Origin: Prillingera fragicola
Taxonomy: Eukaryota; Basidiomycota; Tremellomycetes; Trichosporonales; Trichosporonaceae
DNA: 64,000 bases
Reading direction: 5' to 3'
Assembly: GCA_002335605.1 (NCBI GenBank)
Contig: BEDY01000001.1
Coordinates: 930,001-994,000 of the forward strand
This document shows, in pieces, positions 31,974 through 44,291 of the stretch. The notes under the pieces are model-generated. The model did no database searches. It was given only the letters and a program-made list of their open reading frames with translations, and had not been told where the DNA came from. Every line of letters begins with the position of its first letter. Position 1 is the first letter of the stretch. A program made the position numbers and the translations under genes.

Positions 31974-33445
31974 GGCCACAACGGCGGCGATGTCCCTGTG
32001 TCCAGGGAAAAAGAGTGTGACGTAGAAACCCTCGATGCCAAGGCTTTGCTATTCCAGCTCGCTGCTCTCGACGTTCGGGTCACGGTGAAACGCACTCTTG
32101 CTGCATGCGAGAGACAATAATGTCACGCTCGTCAGGCTCGATCGTCACGCCAGCATGGGCAGCGAGCAAGCTTCTTGTCGTGGGGCCGTTGCCAGGAACC
32201 ACACCATCTGGCCGCTGGAACGACAGGAGGGGAAGGTTAGTAGTAATGTACAAAAATGTCTGAGATCACCTTCTCCATGTAGTGAGGCAGGCTGGTAATG
32301 TATCCCACAGCACCGCCATGTCGTTGTCTGCATCCGGCAGCCGAGGCACACATACATCCGGCGGCTGCGGCGGCGTGGTGTGGCGCGTGTTGCAATGCTA
32401 AATGTTAAATGTCGACGAGGCCCAACTGGCGGCCACGCGGGCTGGATGCGTGCGCAGCCAAGGCTGAATGTCTATCGACCCATAATGTGTACACCTGCCG
32501 CCACGAGATAGGAACATTGTAAGTGTTCGGTTTTCTGCCGAATGTAGCAAAATCACACTGGTTGGTCCGCTCTTTTTGTCATGTCCGTGCAAGCCGTGCA
32601 AAAAGCAACTTTGCTAGTCTGCCCGCCGCCGTTCCGGGTTGCTCAGGGGTGACATTCCCTCACTATCGCCCACTAAGCTTTGGAGCGCAAGGGAGTGACG
32701 TCGCCATGGCATGGTCCATTGTGACGTTGTCGTTCAGGTGCAGCACCAAGGTTTCACGCAGGGTGTGTGAAGGGATGGAGGGTGACCGGGTCCCGGCAGT
32801 GAAGAGGATGAGCATGGTGACAGAGGGGGATGGGGAGCTTGCGGCAATCGGGGCAGCTGCTTCTGCGCCTGCATGGGCATAGAGGGACGCAAGGCTGAGC
32901 GCCCTGTCGCGCGTCGACTAGTTGGCTGCCTCCTGTGGGCATGTATGCGCGCAGCGGGCGGAGCAGGAGGTATCCTAGAGAGAACAGGTTCTCACTCACC
33001 ACTCGCGACGACTGGGCATTGTTCCTCGGCCCGGGGGCCGGCCTCCCTTGAGGAGGAACATGTGCTGCTGCCGCATGCAGCAGGCAAACGACCGCCGCCG
33101 ATTTCATCTGGCGCTACAAAGGTCTACGAGTCCCTTAGCCTCTGACAGCCTTCTCTGCGACGGCGCGCGCTGGCGCATGCTGCTGCGCACTGCGTGGACC
33201 GAAATCGCCCCTATGGCTAGGCAGGTAGCGCTGGAGGGGATACCCTGAGGGGCGTGCCTCGGTTGGCCGGTCGCAGGCTGCTCATGGTGTCATTGACCCG
33301 TTGAAATAGCTCCCACCCAACCCCTGCCAATCGATGATCCCCACTTCATCGCCTCGCCTGCCCCTTTGACACCACCTCTTTGCTCTCTCTTGCATCCTCT
33401 CTTTCTTTCTCACACTGTTCCATCACCAGTAAAACTCTTGCCACC

Positions 33446-34471
33446 ATGCTCAAGATTGCCACCGCTTTTGCCGTCCTCGCCTCGACCGTCTTCGGTCTCA
33501 CCATTGTCACTCCTGTACGTTACCTCGAGCAGCTCGACGTTGAAATCATCGCTGACCAGCGCGTTCCCTCGCACTTGCTTCGCCCCGTATGCCTTTTTGC
33601 TTGTACCACCTCCGTCTCGCCACTTGACAAACTCACTTATGTGCATCCATCCTAATCCCTTTGCTTGGTTGTGACTTTTGTCTGTTTTTTTCACCACCTG
33701 CCTGTTCGTTGGTCCATCTAGCCCGGTGTGACCACCTGCCGTGAGTAACCGATAACGCCATTTGTCCATCGACCCACAGCTGACGTCTTTCGCAGAGCCC
33801 ACCGCTGTCACCTGGGCTGAGGGCACTGCCCCCTACTTCGTGTAAGTGTCTCGAGTGAGCGGCTTGGGCGGCCAAGTTCGCCACTTGCCTTGGCTCTGTG
33901 GGATGAAAAAGAAGGACACTGACCTCTATTCAGCACCGTCATCCCCGGTGGCCAGGTCGGCGCCCAGCCCCTCAAGACCCTCGTCTCGAGCTCGTCCGAC
34001 ACCTCGTACACCTGGAACGTTGACCTCCCCGCCGGCACCTCGATCACCCTTGCCGTCCGTGACGCCACTGGTAACCAGGCTTGGTCGTCGCCCATCACCA
34101 TCCAGGGCACTGACACCAGCTGCCTGAGCTCCAGCGGCGGTGCTGGCGCTTCGACCGGCGCTGCTTCGTCCGCCTCTGCCGGCTCGTCGGCTGCCTCCAG
34201 CTCGTCGGCTGCTGGCAGCTCGTCCGCCGCCGCCAGCTCCTCGTCTGCCGCGGGCTCGACCTCGGCTGCTGCTGGTTCGACCTTGGCCAAGCCCTCCACC
34301 TCGGCTGCTCCTGCCACCTCCGCTAAGCCCGCCACCTCGGCTGGTGCCACTGGCGCCTCGCCTTCGGCCCCTGCCACTACCAGCGCCGCTGGCAGCGGCG
34401 CCTACATCAACTCGGCTTCGCTCCCCGTTGTTGGCCTTGCCGCTGTCGGCGCCGCTCTCGCTGCCTTCTAA
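33446..34471 (+). CDS. Secreted Ser/Ala/Thr-rich GPI-anchored wall protein with Kre9/Knh1-like N-terminal domain
   Basis: Four exons include a 19-base micro-exon at 33722-33740. The product starts MLKIATAFAVLASTVFGLTI, a signal peptide, followed by a short domain with TPPGVTTCQPTAVTWAEGTA, TVIPGGQVGAQPL, WNVDLPAGTSITLAVRDATG and SPITIQGTDTSCL. This resembles the Kre9/Knh1-type N-terminal domain of fungal surface proteins. About 100 residues of Ser, Ala, Thr and Pro follow, a likely heavily O-mannosylated stalk. The C-terminus is GSGAYINSASLPVVGLAAVG then AALAAF, a GPI-attachment signal with a small-residue omega site before a hydrophobic end. It probably locates to the plasma membrane or cell wall; binding partners are unknown. 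Confidence 0.85.
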
Positions 34472-36756
34472 GCGAACATTGGCGTTCTAGCAGACATTCA
34501 AAGTGTTTGGCTGCACTAGGGTATACGTTACTGGAGCTTTTCGACATTTTCTTGAACAGTTTCTTGTTGTCTTGGCGTAGGCCTCGACTTGCGTCTGGAT
34601 AGCTTAATTTAATACATAATGCGAAATGCATGAGATTTAACTACTGCATTGTCCTTGTGTTGTGTAGCGGGTGGCGGGGGATGGCGGGCATGAAGGGTCG
34701 TTATCTGACATTCTGGGATCAAGAGTAATGTTGCCAGTTGCTGTGTCTCTTGGCAGCGTGGGATGCACCGCGCGCAGCAACCATCTTGGCAATGTTGGCC
34801 GATCACTCGTCGTGGCTAATGTGAGTTCAAACGCCGCGTAATAGAAACGAATCAGCCGCTTGTTGCGGCTACGCTCCCACCTTTGCAATGGCCATGCGGC
34901 TGGAGGACTGGTGCTGGAGATCCAACAAGCACATGGCAGCGATAACAGGGCTCTCTATGCATACAGCAGTGTAGCAAACACGAGCAACACCACAACGTAC
35001 AAGCTCCCGCATGATTGTAGGGAGAGGAACGAGGATCGGTCGGGTAACACTAACCCAGGCACGGAACAATCAATGATGGCCATTGTTGGAAAGCACAAGC
35101 TGCGGCATCCGTCCTTGTACTACTCTCTCGACTGCGAATAGCATACAAAATAGGTCAGAGGCTCAGATATCTGTCACCTTGCTACACACCCACGCGCCAA
35201 CGCCTCGACAACTGCTCCAAGGTAGTCCGGCCGACGAGGGGAGTGGTCTGTGCGCGGTCCTCCCTGTGCAACAACGCCCGCAGAGTCAACATTCCACGAC
35301 GCCTCGCCTGACGCCTGGTCAAATCCTCGTCCCAAAGCCGACGCACTTGTCATTTAGGTGTACAAAGGGCTGCTAAACCAAACAGCTTGCAGAGGAGACC
35401 CCAGACCGTTGCCCGATCCCTTTGCTGCTCTCGCCGCGGTCCAAGAGGTGGCAGCTCAGTGTTCGCTCTTCGGCTACGCCAGCCGTGCTCGGACCATCTT
35501 GGACAGCTGAACGCCACACACCAGTGGCCTCGGATCCTCGGCGCTGGACCCCCACGCACCTACGGAACCCTTGGCGGCCACTGCCAGTGTTGCCGTCGAC
35601 CCCAGCCGGGCGCCTCCACTCCACGCGTACCAAGACCACCGACCCTCACCACTCAGGCCGCAGAGTCAGACGCCCTTTACACCGTGTAGCGGACGGTGAC
35701 GCTCTTTACCCAGCCGGAATTGTGAGTAGCAACAGTGGCCAGGTGCACGAGCCTCTGTGGGTTTGTGTACCGGGCGGTGATCAGGCAACCGGTGATGAAG
35801 GAGTCCATCCTTGCGACCATTGCCCCGCCTGTCCTTTCTTGCGTGTGGGGGTCGCTCCTCCTGGCCCTTCTCTTACAAGAGGGGACAGTGTGTGTGTTCC
35901 CCCTTGTGCTTGGATCACTGGCATGATCGCCCCTCCTGGACGTGTATGGTTCCCTTGCTCACATGCAAATGTTCCTTTCTTCGTTTTATTCTCAACCACG
36001 CCCCCTGCCAACCATCTCTGTGTCTGTAAACGACTCCACGACGCCAACGTACGTATGTGGATCTGCCCCCACACACTCGCCCATCGCTTCACAACCACCC
36101 GCCGCCCTCGCCGACTGTCTCTGTCTGTTACCCACTCATCCTCCCGACCCCGCCACTCGACTGCTCGCTCGTCAGGTCTATTCAACCGGTTTGCTCGACC
36201 TACTCTCTCTTGCTAGGCTTCAGCTCGCTATCCCTGACGGCTGCCTTGGGGTCGAGAGTTGACAAGCCTAGTGACTCACTCGACACGGTGGCCACACCGC
36301 TGACACCCCTGGCTGCCTGGGTCACGCTCTGACCCTCTGTTGGCGCACGCACAGACCGCCGACACGAGGCCCTTGCTCTTGACATTGTTCTCTACTCTCT
36401 TCTCCCCATCGTCCTTGGAATCGTTTGCTTAGCCTATACTCCATTCTCTCCTAGCTCTCCGCACGGCGGCCACTCTTCTCACATACGTTGTGTGGAGTCC
36501 TGTCCCAACACACCAATCCTAGCCGAGTAAAGGCCCTCTCTAACAGCAACACAAACAAACCCTTTCTCGGTGAGCCCCCCCTTGACAGCCGGCGCAATAG
36601 TCGCTGACCTCTCGTCCCGCATCATTCCTCGTCCTACCATTGCGCACTACGTCTCGGTTTATCGCTCTCAAATCGATCCTCTTCTGCGTGGTCTTTCGGT
36701 TGGACCTCCTCGTCCGGACCAGCAGCTCCTTTCTCCACTCCACTCCCTGTCCTCCA
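34472..36756. promoter_or_regulatory. Long intergenic region and leader of the G-beta gene
   Basis: About 2.3 kb. The 3' half (roughly 35700-36750) is rich in C and T on the plus strand and reads like a very long leader, with possible 5' UTR introns (GTACGTATG at 36050; GTGAGC at 36570). A 264-codon frame spans 35422-36216 but its composition is that of a pyrimidine tract. No RNA gene or transposon was recognised. Confidence 0.4.
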
Positions 36757-37954
36757 ATGTCGGCACAGACCGAGATTCAAGAAAAGATTACGGCGGCGCG
36801 GAGAGAGGCCGATGGTCTCAAAGACAGGATCCGCGCCGCTAAAGACCAGACTGCAGACACGAGCTGTAAGTGTCGACAGCGGACGTGAGACTGGCCTTGC
36901 TGACCATGCGCCCAGTGCGCGCCATGGCGAATGACACCCCTCCACTTCCCCGTTTGACACTCAAGCCACGACGTACGCTCAAGGGTCACCTTGCCAAGAT
37001 CTACGCTCTGCACTGGTCTGCCGACAAACGTCACATTGTCTCGGCATCCCAGGATGGCAAGCTCATTGTTTGGGATGCGTATACCACCAACAAAGTGCAC
37101 GCCATTCCACTGCGATCCAGTTGGGTCATGACCTGTGCCTATTCGCCTTCGGGCAACTTTGTCGCTTGCGGGGGTTTGGACAACATTTGCACAATCTACT
37201 CACTACACGGCGCCGGCGTCGGGCAGAGCGGAGGGCAAGTCAAAGTCGCCCGTGAACTGAGTGCGCACACGGGATACCTGTCATGCTGTCGCTTTCTCAA
37301 CGACCGCCAGATCATCACCTCGTCGGGTGACATGACCTGCATGCTCTGGGATATCGAGCAGGGTACCCGCACAATGGAGTTTAACGACCACACTGGCGAT
37401 GTCATGAGCATTTCCCTCGCTCCAGGCGCCAACCCCAATATGTTTGTGTCTGGAGCATGTGACGCCACCGCCAAGGTGTGGGATATTCGCTCGGGCAAGG
37501 CGGTGCAGACGTTTACAGGCCATGAGTCAGACATCAACGCCGTTTCGTAAGTCTTGCCGTCTCGTGCAGCAGCGCACTGACAGACAGCTTTTTCCCCAAC
37601 GGCGACGCCTTTGCGACCGGCTCGGATGACGCCACATGCAAGCTGTTTGACCTGCGAGCAGACCGCGAGCTCAACTCGTACCAGCACGACAACATTCTGT
37701 GTGGTATCACTTCGGTTGCATTCTCCATTTCAGGACGCGTGCTCTTCGCGGGCTACGACGACTACAACTGCAACGTCTGGGACACTCTGAAGGGAGAGCG
37801 TATCGGCGTACTCACCGGCCACGACAATCGCGTATCTTGTCTCGGTGTCAGTGGGGACGGTATCGCCCTATGCACAGGTTCATGGGACAGCTTGCTCAAG
37901 GTGCGCTTCGCTGTGTGGCGTAGACCCCGCTGACAATCACAGGTCTGGTCGTAG
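36757..37954 (+). CDS. GPB1: Heterotrimeric G-protein beta subunit
   Basis: Four exons give a WD40 protein of about 350 residues. The N-terminal helix [20 protein letters not shown] is the coiled coil that pairs with G-gamma. Seven WD repeats follow, with typical endings: [83 protein letters not shown] and [13 protein letters not shown]. The last three codons lie in a separate exon that ends at 37954. In tremellomycetes such a G-beta acts in pheromone and nutrient signalling at the plasma membrane; the PDE1 gene in this window acts in the linked cAMP branch. The match to canonical G-beta is end to end, so the assignment is firm. Confidence 0.96.
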
Positions 37955-38119
37955 CCACTGCAACTGTATAGGCTTAATTTACATCTCACCAACCGCGTTA
38001 TATCATGCCCCGTTGTGTCCATACCTTTCCGGCCTACAGTTGCCCAATGTCATTTTAACGAGTTTCTCCACATATCGTGGCAGCTGCAGCAGCGGCGAGT
38101 AAATATTATCATTAATCAC

Positions 38120-39037
38120 CTAGGTCCTGCTATCGAGGACCAGAGTAGCGGCCCACACGTCCATAGTCCTGACCTCCTTGAGCCCGCCCACAGCCTCGAC
38201 CGCAGCGACGGTAGCATCGCGCGCCGAGCCCAGCATGGCCTTTACCCGCTCGTCCCTCACCTCGTCCACATCTTGCAAGAACTCCTTGCTGACAACACTG
38301 CCCGTCTCCCAGCGCCCATCTGCAAGCTCTTTCGCAGGAGCAACGACCGTCTCACTCTCCACCCTCCACCCCGCCACAGTTGCCGCCCGCCTGATCCCCT
38401 CCGGACTGAGCGGTGTCCGGATATTCTCGCTGCTGTCGCGATGCGCCTCCACCATCCCCCTCGCAAGCGCCGCCAGGACATGCGGGGCAGCACGGGCTTC
38501 GGACGCGTGCAGCGCATACTCGGCGACGCACACCCGCGTCGCTCGGCCCTTGAGCGCCGTGAGCATGCGCACGAGCTCGTCCGGCGACGCAAAGTACCAG
38601 ATACAATGCGCGAGCACCGCGACGTCCCACGTCGTCCCCGTTTCTGCAGCGGCAGTGAGGAAGCCTAGCGGGTCAGCCTGGTGCCACGTAATGCTGCGCC
38701 CGAGCTCGCCGGCGGACAGGTGGTCCTGTGCCTGTGCGAGGGTGAAGGGGGAACCGTAGTCGAGCGGCGCGGGGTCGACGGCGTCGACGTGCCCCCCGCT
38801 GGCGCCTTGAGAGACAGCGTGCGCGAGGACCTGCGTGCAGGTTCCCTGTCCGCAGCCGAGCTCCAGTACGCGTGTTCCGGCGGATAGGGCGAGGGCCCAG
38901 GCGTTGACGAGGTTGATACGGTGGATGGCTTGGGAGAGCTCGATTGCTTGGCTCACGGCTGTCTTGGCTGGGTCCGTCGTTGGGGGTGGGATGGCGTAGG
39001 ACGCAATCTTGGGAGCGTCGTCGAGAGAGAGGGTCAT
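38120..39037 (-). CDS. SAM-dependent methyltransferase of unknown substrate
   Basis: A single exon of 305 residues. The SAM-binding motif I is TRVLELGCGQGTCTQVLA, with the acidic residue of motif II in HVDAVDPA and the VAVLAHCIWYFAS motif IV region. The later GRATRVCVAEYALHASEARA segment completes a class I Rossmann methyltransferase. The length and lack of other domains fit the fungal small-molecule or protein methyltransferase groups (Methyltransf_25/11). I could not name a substrate. Its 3' end faces GPB1 with about 165 bases between the stops. Confidence 0.75.
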   Translation of the reverse strand: MTLSLDDAPKIASYAIPPPTTDPAKTAVSQAIELSQAIHRINLVNAWALALSAGTRVLELGCGQGTCTQVLAHAVSQGASGGHVDAVDPAPLDYGSPFTLAQAQDHLSAGELGRSITWHQADPLGFLTAAAETGTTWDVAVLAHCIWYFASPDELVRMLTALKGRATRVCVAEYALHASEARAAPHVLAALARGMVEAHRDSSENIRTPLSPEGIRRAATVAGWRVESETVVAPAKELADGRWETGSVVSKEFLQDVDEVRDERVKAMLGSARDATVAAVEAVGGLKEVRTMDVWAATLVLDSRT

Positions 39038-39261
39038 GATGGCTGTCAGTCCTTAACGGAGTAAGACGACCTGAGTTAGAGACAACGGTGATGAAGTCAA
39101 GTCATGTCGCGGTCATGCGTCACATGGGCTACTGTAGTCAGTATTCTATTCTAGGTGTTTAGCCTGAACATGATTATCCCAGGAACAAGCACTCGTGTAG
39201 CAACAAGATTTGTGAAACAGGCATTCATACGATCCAATCGTTATCTTCTTCCTACGTGATA

Positions 39262-42200
39262 TTAGAACCCAACGCGGTACACCTGCAAAGTCAGCATCTT
39301 GCTCGCCCAATACACCATGAAAAAACTCACAACAACGTGGCCCGACTTGATGTCGTCGAGGCGATAGCTGACCTCGGAAGGGACGCCGCGCTCGACCTGC
39401 AAAACACGAAGCTTGTGCTTGTTCTTCGGCTCAAACTCGGCAATCACACCAACCAAGGGGTCCTCGACACTACCGACCTGCTGCGAGTAGCCCTGCAGGC
39501 CCTTTTTACCCTTGAGACGTGTGTCGTGGAACGCGACAATGTCTCCTGGGCGGGGCTCGTCGAGACGCTTGAGGACGCTGGCGGCATCCTGCTCATACAC
39601 AACCTGACCCCAGTTGGCTCCGTCGGCAGGTTGAGGGACGCGCGCCTGGTCCAAGGCGACACGTACAAAGCCGGCCGGGCTGCCGTCGCCAAAGTAGGCC
39701 TGCTTGCCCTGGCTGAATACGCCCTTGGCAGCGCGTACGACCACAGATCCGTAGGTGGCAGACGCCTGCTGCAGCTCATTAAACGCCGGGCGGTTACCCG
39801 ACAACGAGCGCCTCGGCTCCGCAACTGCAGAGTGCGCGTGGGCAACGCCAGGGGACATGATGCCTGCTGCAGCAGGAGGGACACCAGTCTGAAGGGGAGG
39901 AGGAGCGTGGGCAGGAGGGGCAGGTGCCTCGCGAGGAGGTGGCGGAGGTGGCGGAGCCTCACCTCCATAGCCAGCCGGGGCAAAGTTTTCGTTCGGGTGC
40001 GTGAACGAGTCCTGCGTGGTCTGACGGTGAGGAGGACGTTGAGGAGGAGGGGGAGGAGCTTCATCGTCGTCGTCTTGAGCAGGAGGGGGAGGGGGCACAG
40101 CACGGTGCTGCTGGATGGGGCTCGTGGGAGGAAGCGAACGCTGAGGAACTTGCTGATCAGATGGCATGAGGCCAGCTGCAGGGCGAGGTGGAGGCGGAGG
40201 CGCATCGTCGAATTCGTTCGGTAAGGCGTCAAACTGAGGCAGAGGAGGGAGACCACCAGAGGGAGGAAGGCTGCCCTGTGACTTGGGCACCGGAGGACGG
40301 CCAGGAACAGCAGGGCGAGCGGGCGGCGGAGGGGGAGGAGCCTCGTCCTCAGCTTCCATCGCCAGAGGTGCTGCTTGTTGGACCGAGCGCTCGTGGTCGA
40401 GAGAGGGACGCGAAGTGGGAACAGGTGGGCGGCCACTGGGCAGAGGAGGAGCACGCGCGGGAGGGGGCGGGGCTGCATCTTCTTCCTCGTCGTCCTCGTC
40501 CTCTTGAAGACCACGCTCATCCGCAGCAGGCGCATGCTCGGGCTCAGCCTCGTGTTCATCCTCGGGAGGCGCAGCGTTGAACACGCCAAAGCCGAGCGCC
40601 CCGCCAGCACGGAGGCGCGCAAGAGTGGCGCGACGACGGGCAGCCTCTTGCTCCGGAGTCTCCTCCTCGTCATCGTCTGGAGCCTCGGCGGCAGCCGGAG
40701 CGGCGCGAGGAGGGGGAGGAGGAGCTTCACCGTCCTCAATCTCCAAGGGCTCCTCGGTAGGCGAGCGGACCTCGTTAACGGGCGAACGGGTCTCGCTCAG
40801 CGGTGACATAGCAGCAGAAGGCGACGTCACCTCGTCCGAGGTGGAGCGCTTCTTAAACACGGGAGGCGGGGCACCAAACTTGATGCCACCGAGCTTGGCC
40901 ATGCGTGCGGCAATACCAGCCCGGCGCTTGGCCTCCTCATCCTCGTCGTCAGTTGGAGCGGGAGGGGGAGGGACAGTGCGGGCCGCGGGCGACTTGGTAG
41001 GCGACTCCATGGGCGGTGGCGGCGCGGCACGAGTGGGCGAGCGAGGGCCACCAGGTGCTGCAGCTACAGCAGTGTGCACAGGAGGCAGCTGGCGAGCCGG
41101 GGGTGGGGGTGGAGGAGCTTCGTCGTCATCCTCGTCATCCTCGTCGTTCTGAGGAGGGACGAGAGGGTGATGCGCAGGAGGCGGCGGAAGAGGGGCAGCA
41201 GGCTCCTCGTCGCCTGTCGAGATCACTGACGTGCGGTTAGGGGGAGGACGGGGGCCGGCCGGCTTCTCGTTCGAGAGGCGGCGAGTTGACGCGACTGGCG
41301 CTTCCAGAGTGGAAGCGGGGGCGTCATCCAACGCAGATTCATCCTCGGCAGGCTTGGGAGGAGGAGGCAAAGCCCGCGACTGGGTGATCGGGGGCGAAGG
41401 GTCTTTCAGAAGCTCGGGGTGAGGCTCGGCCTGCGCAGCAGGAGTTGGGCGAGATGCTGCAGGAGGTGGAGGAGGCGGTGAGCCGAGATGGGCCGCGGCA
41501 AGCGCAGCGCTCCCTGCAATGGTAGCAGCACCGGCAGCTCCTGCCATTGCGGCGGCGCCACCCGACGGCACAGACGAGCGCGGCGGCGGCGCAGGGACGG
41601 GAGGCGGTGATGACAGTCCGTCGTCCTCGACCTGCACATCGAGCTTGCCAGCCTTGGCCTCGTCCATAATGGGATCGCGCTCGGCGCCACCGTCCTTGAT
41701 TTGGTCAGTGATGAAGTGCGGCTGGTCGTCGCTGGCGGAAATAATGTTGTCTGTCGCACGCTCGTGCACCTGTCCGGGCTCCTCATCCTCGATCTCGAGA
41801 GGCTGAGTGGGGGGAGGAATCGGGGGAGCGGCTGCAGGCCTCGAGTCTTGCCTGACAGGGGGAGGAATCGAGGCAGCAGCTGCAGGCCGCGAGTCTTGCC
41901 TGATAGGGGGAGGCGGAAGAGGCGCCGCGGCGGCGGGAGGAGGTGGAGACACAGCAGCTGGAAGGGGTCCAGGTGCCGTACCAGCCTCCTGTGCAGCCTT
42001 GAGCTCAGGAGCGGGGGGAGCGTCAACAGCCTGGGCGACCTCCTCGTCCTTTCCGACTGAGGCGAGAGCCATGCCAGCACCTGCAGCTCCGGCGGCGCCG
42101 AGTACTCCAGCGCCGACCTTCTCCTCGTGGCTGGCACCGAAGGACTCCTCGGGAGCCGCGGGAGCGCGATCTGCGCGGGGAGACGGTGGCGGCGAGAGCA

Positions 42201-44291
42201 CCATGCCAACAGCCTCGGCACCTTCAAGCCCGTGGGGGCCTGCTCCGGCCTCCTCTTCAGACTTGATGCGCTCGAGGTCCTCGGGAGTCTTCTCCATGGG
42301 CATCTCCTCGTCATAGGTCATGACCTGAGGAGGAGGCTGGATCGTGCCGTCGGGCAGGACCTTCTCCATGCGCAGCTCGCTTTCGTCCGGGAAGCCTGCC
42401 GAATCATCTTTGGGCTCAACTGGCGAGGCAGAGGCCGCGGCAGGGGAGGCAGAGCCAGATCCGGCAGCGGGGGCGCGTCGACGAGGACCGGCAGTGCGGC
42501 GAGGCACCGAGGGCATCTTGACGGTGGTGGGGGCTGTGGAAGTTGCTTCACTGGCACCCGAGTCTCCGACTGACGCAGCCCCGAGACCTCCAAGGCCCAG
42601 AGCAGCGGCCCCGGCACCAGCAGCCAGGCCAGGAAGGGCGATACCTGCATGACCTGCAGACGGGGACACGGGCGAAGTGGCGTCCTTGGTCTCATCCGCA
42701 GCGTCGTCGACAGTGGCCTCCTCGGTGGCAGCTGACTTGGGCGCGGCAGGGTGGTCGACAATAGCACCGCGCGAGGGAGGAGCACGAGGGGGTGGACCGG
42801 GGGCAATCATGCCTCCGAGGGGGCCGCGAGCTCCGAGTTTGGCCATGCGGGCTGCAATTGCGGCGCGACGAGCCTTCTCCTGCTCCTCCTCAGAGGGCTC
42901 AGCGGCTTCACCGCCTTCCGCCTCGCCTTCAGCCGTGGGCGCGTCGTCGTCGCCCTCTCCCTCAGCTCGGGGAGGGGCAGGCGCGGCCGGGGCGTCGCCT
43001 TCTTCGGTCTCAGGCTCGGGCTCGGGTGCAGGCGGGGCAGGAGGACGAGTCCACACCTTGCCTGAAGGTTTCGGGGCGGGAGGAGGAGCCTCGGCCGCAC
43101 GGCCAAACGCACCACCAGCCTGGAGGGCAGCCATGCGCTCCTTGAGCGAACCGCCCTTCGAGACCGAGGCAGCAGCATCAGCTGCCGACATGCCGGAGCC
43201 GTCGTCCTCTCCGCTGCGAGCAGCTGGAGGAGGAGGAGGCGACGCGGACGGAGCGGGGCCAGATGCGGCTGCGGCTGCGGCAGCGGGTGCGGCAGGTGCA
43301 GGCGCCTCGCCACCACCAGCGGCGCGCTCGGCAGCCTCCTGCTCCTGACGCAGTTTCTGGCGCTGACTCCACGTGAGACCGCCAGCAGCAGGCTTAGGCT
43401 TGATAGGTGGAGGCGGGGCGGCCTTGGTCTGCGCCTTGTTGAAGAAGGCAAGCCTGTCCTTCATTGACTGCTTCGGGGCGTCGTCATCGGCAGGCGCAGC
43501 CGAAGCAGCCTGGGGGCCAGGTGCAGGCGCCGCCTTGGGTGAGGGTGGCCGAGGAGGCGCAGCAGCGACCGGCGAAACCGGTGAGGCTTCCTTGGCCACG
43601 GCTGCTGCCACGACGGGAGAGACGGGGGAAGGGGGAGCAGCAGCAACGGGCTCTGGAGCGGGGATATCCTTGGAAGCGGATTCGCTGGGCTCGGGGGCAT
43701 TTGGGGGCGCTTCGGCCTGAGTGGGCGCGCCGGGAGCAGCAGGTGGTGCCGGGGCCGAGGGAGCAGCAGCGGGGGCGGCGGGAGCAGCAGCAGCTACGGG
43801 GGAGGCGGGGGAGGCAGGGGCGGCAGGTGCCTCTGCGGCCATCTCGGTCTCCTCAACGACGACAATGAAGTCCTAACCAGTGTCAACGCTATAACGACAC
43901 AACACCACGACCAGGCTCACCTTGGGAAAGCCACCGACGCGAGACCCATCCAAGGTCTCGCCAAGGAACCATTCCTCGTCGTCGGGAGATTGGCCAGTCA
44001 CACGAATGCTGTGGCGTGTTAGTAGACTGGTCTGTCTTACGTCGTGCCTCAGCTGGCGACATGGAGCAACACGTCGACGGCATACGGGTGGTGCTGCCAT
44101 GTCGGAGATGGGTTACTACTCACGTCTCATCCTTGGCAAACGAGAGATCGGTTGCGTGCGGCGACTTGTACTTTACGCTGCAAGATTAGCATCAGTCCCA
44201 GCAGTGCAAGAAGATGCAAGCTTGTGTGACCAGACCACGACCAAGGGAAGGAGCGCACTTACACTGTCCTCGCGAGATACGGGTAGGACAT
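39262..44291 (-). CDS. BBC1: BBC1-type SH3 and polyproline protein of cortical actin patches
   Basis: Five exons give about 1,570 residues. The N-terminal SH3 domain spans residues 1-70 (MSYPYLARTVVKYKS, LSFAKDETIRVTG, DDEEWFLGETLDGSRVGGFP, KDFIVVVEE) and is built from four exons. A very long low-complexity region follows with Ala/Pro/Glu-rich stretches, many PPPPP motifs and repeated RAGIAARMAKLG-like segments that look like short actin- or partner-binding motifs. The last 170 residues form the conserved AIM3/BBC1 C-terminal domain (GVFSQGKQAYFGDGSPAGFV, VLKRLDEPRPGDIVAFHDTR, VGVIAEFEPKNKHKLRVLQV, SYRLDDIKSGHVVVYRVGF). Yeast Bbc1 restrains Las17/WASP-driven actin assembly at endocytic sites. 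The final intron precedes only seven codons. Confidence 0.88.
41810..41905 (-). repeat. Two 48-base tandem repeats in the BBC1-type gene
   Basis: Two head-to-tail copies, 41810-41857 and 41858-41905, each encode 16 residues around PPIRQDSRPAAA on the minus strand. A degenerate third proline block follows. Confidence 0.75.

Larger units (their letters stand above)
30608..33445. other. Long gene-poor region
   Basis: About 2.8 kb without a supported gene. The left end is the GIS2 promoter, with a CACGTG at 30985-30990. The right 200 bases are the CT-rich leader of the wall-protein gene. Two diverged direct repeats occur at 31292-31372 and 31904-31973. Open frames up to about 170 codons occur on both strands but lack ATG or have no recognisable product. 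I see no reverse transcriptase, transposase or terminal repeats. Confidence 0.45.

Noticed and set aside
32754..33107. A 117-codon minus-strand frame beginning MKSAAVVCLLHAAAAH with a Cys-rich middle, possibly a small secreted protein.
   Set aside because: The signal-like start is too weak and the remainder shows no regular Cys spacing. Codon use does not match neighbouring genes.
35422..36216. A 264-codon open frame in the G-beta upstream region.
   Set aside because: It has a non-ATG start, a composition dictated by a C/T-rich tract, no domain and no convincing splice context. It is better read as leader sequence.
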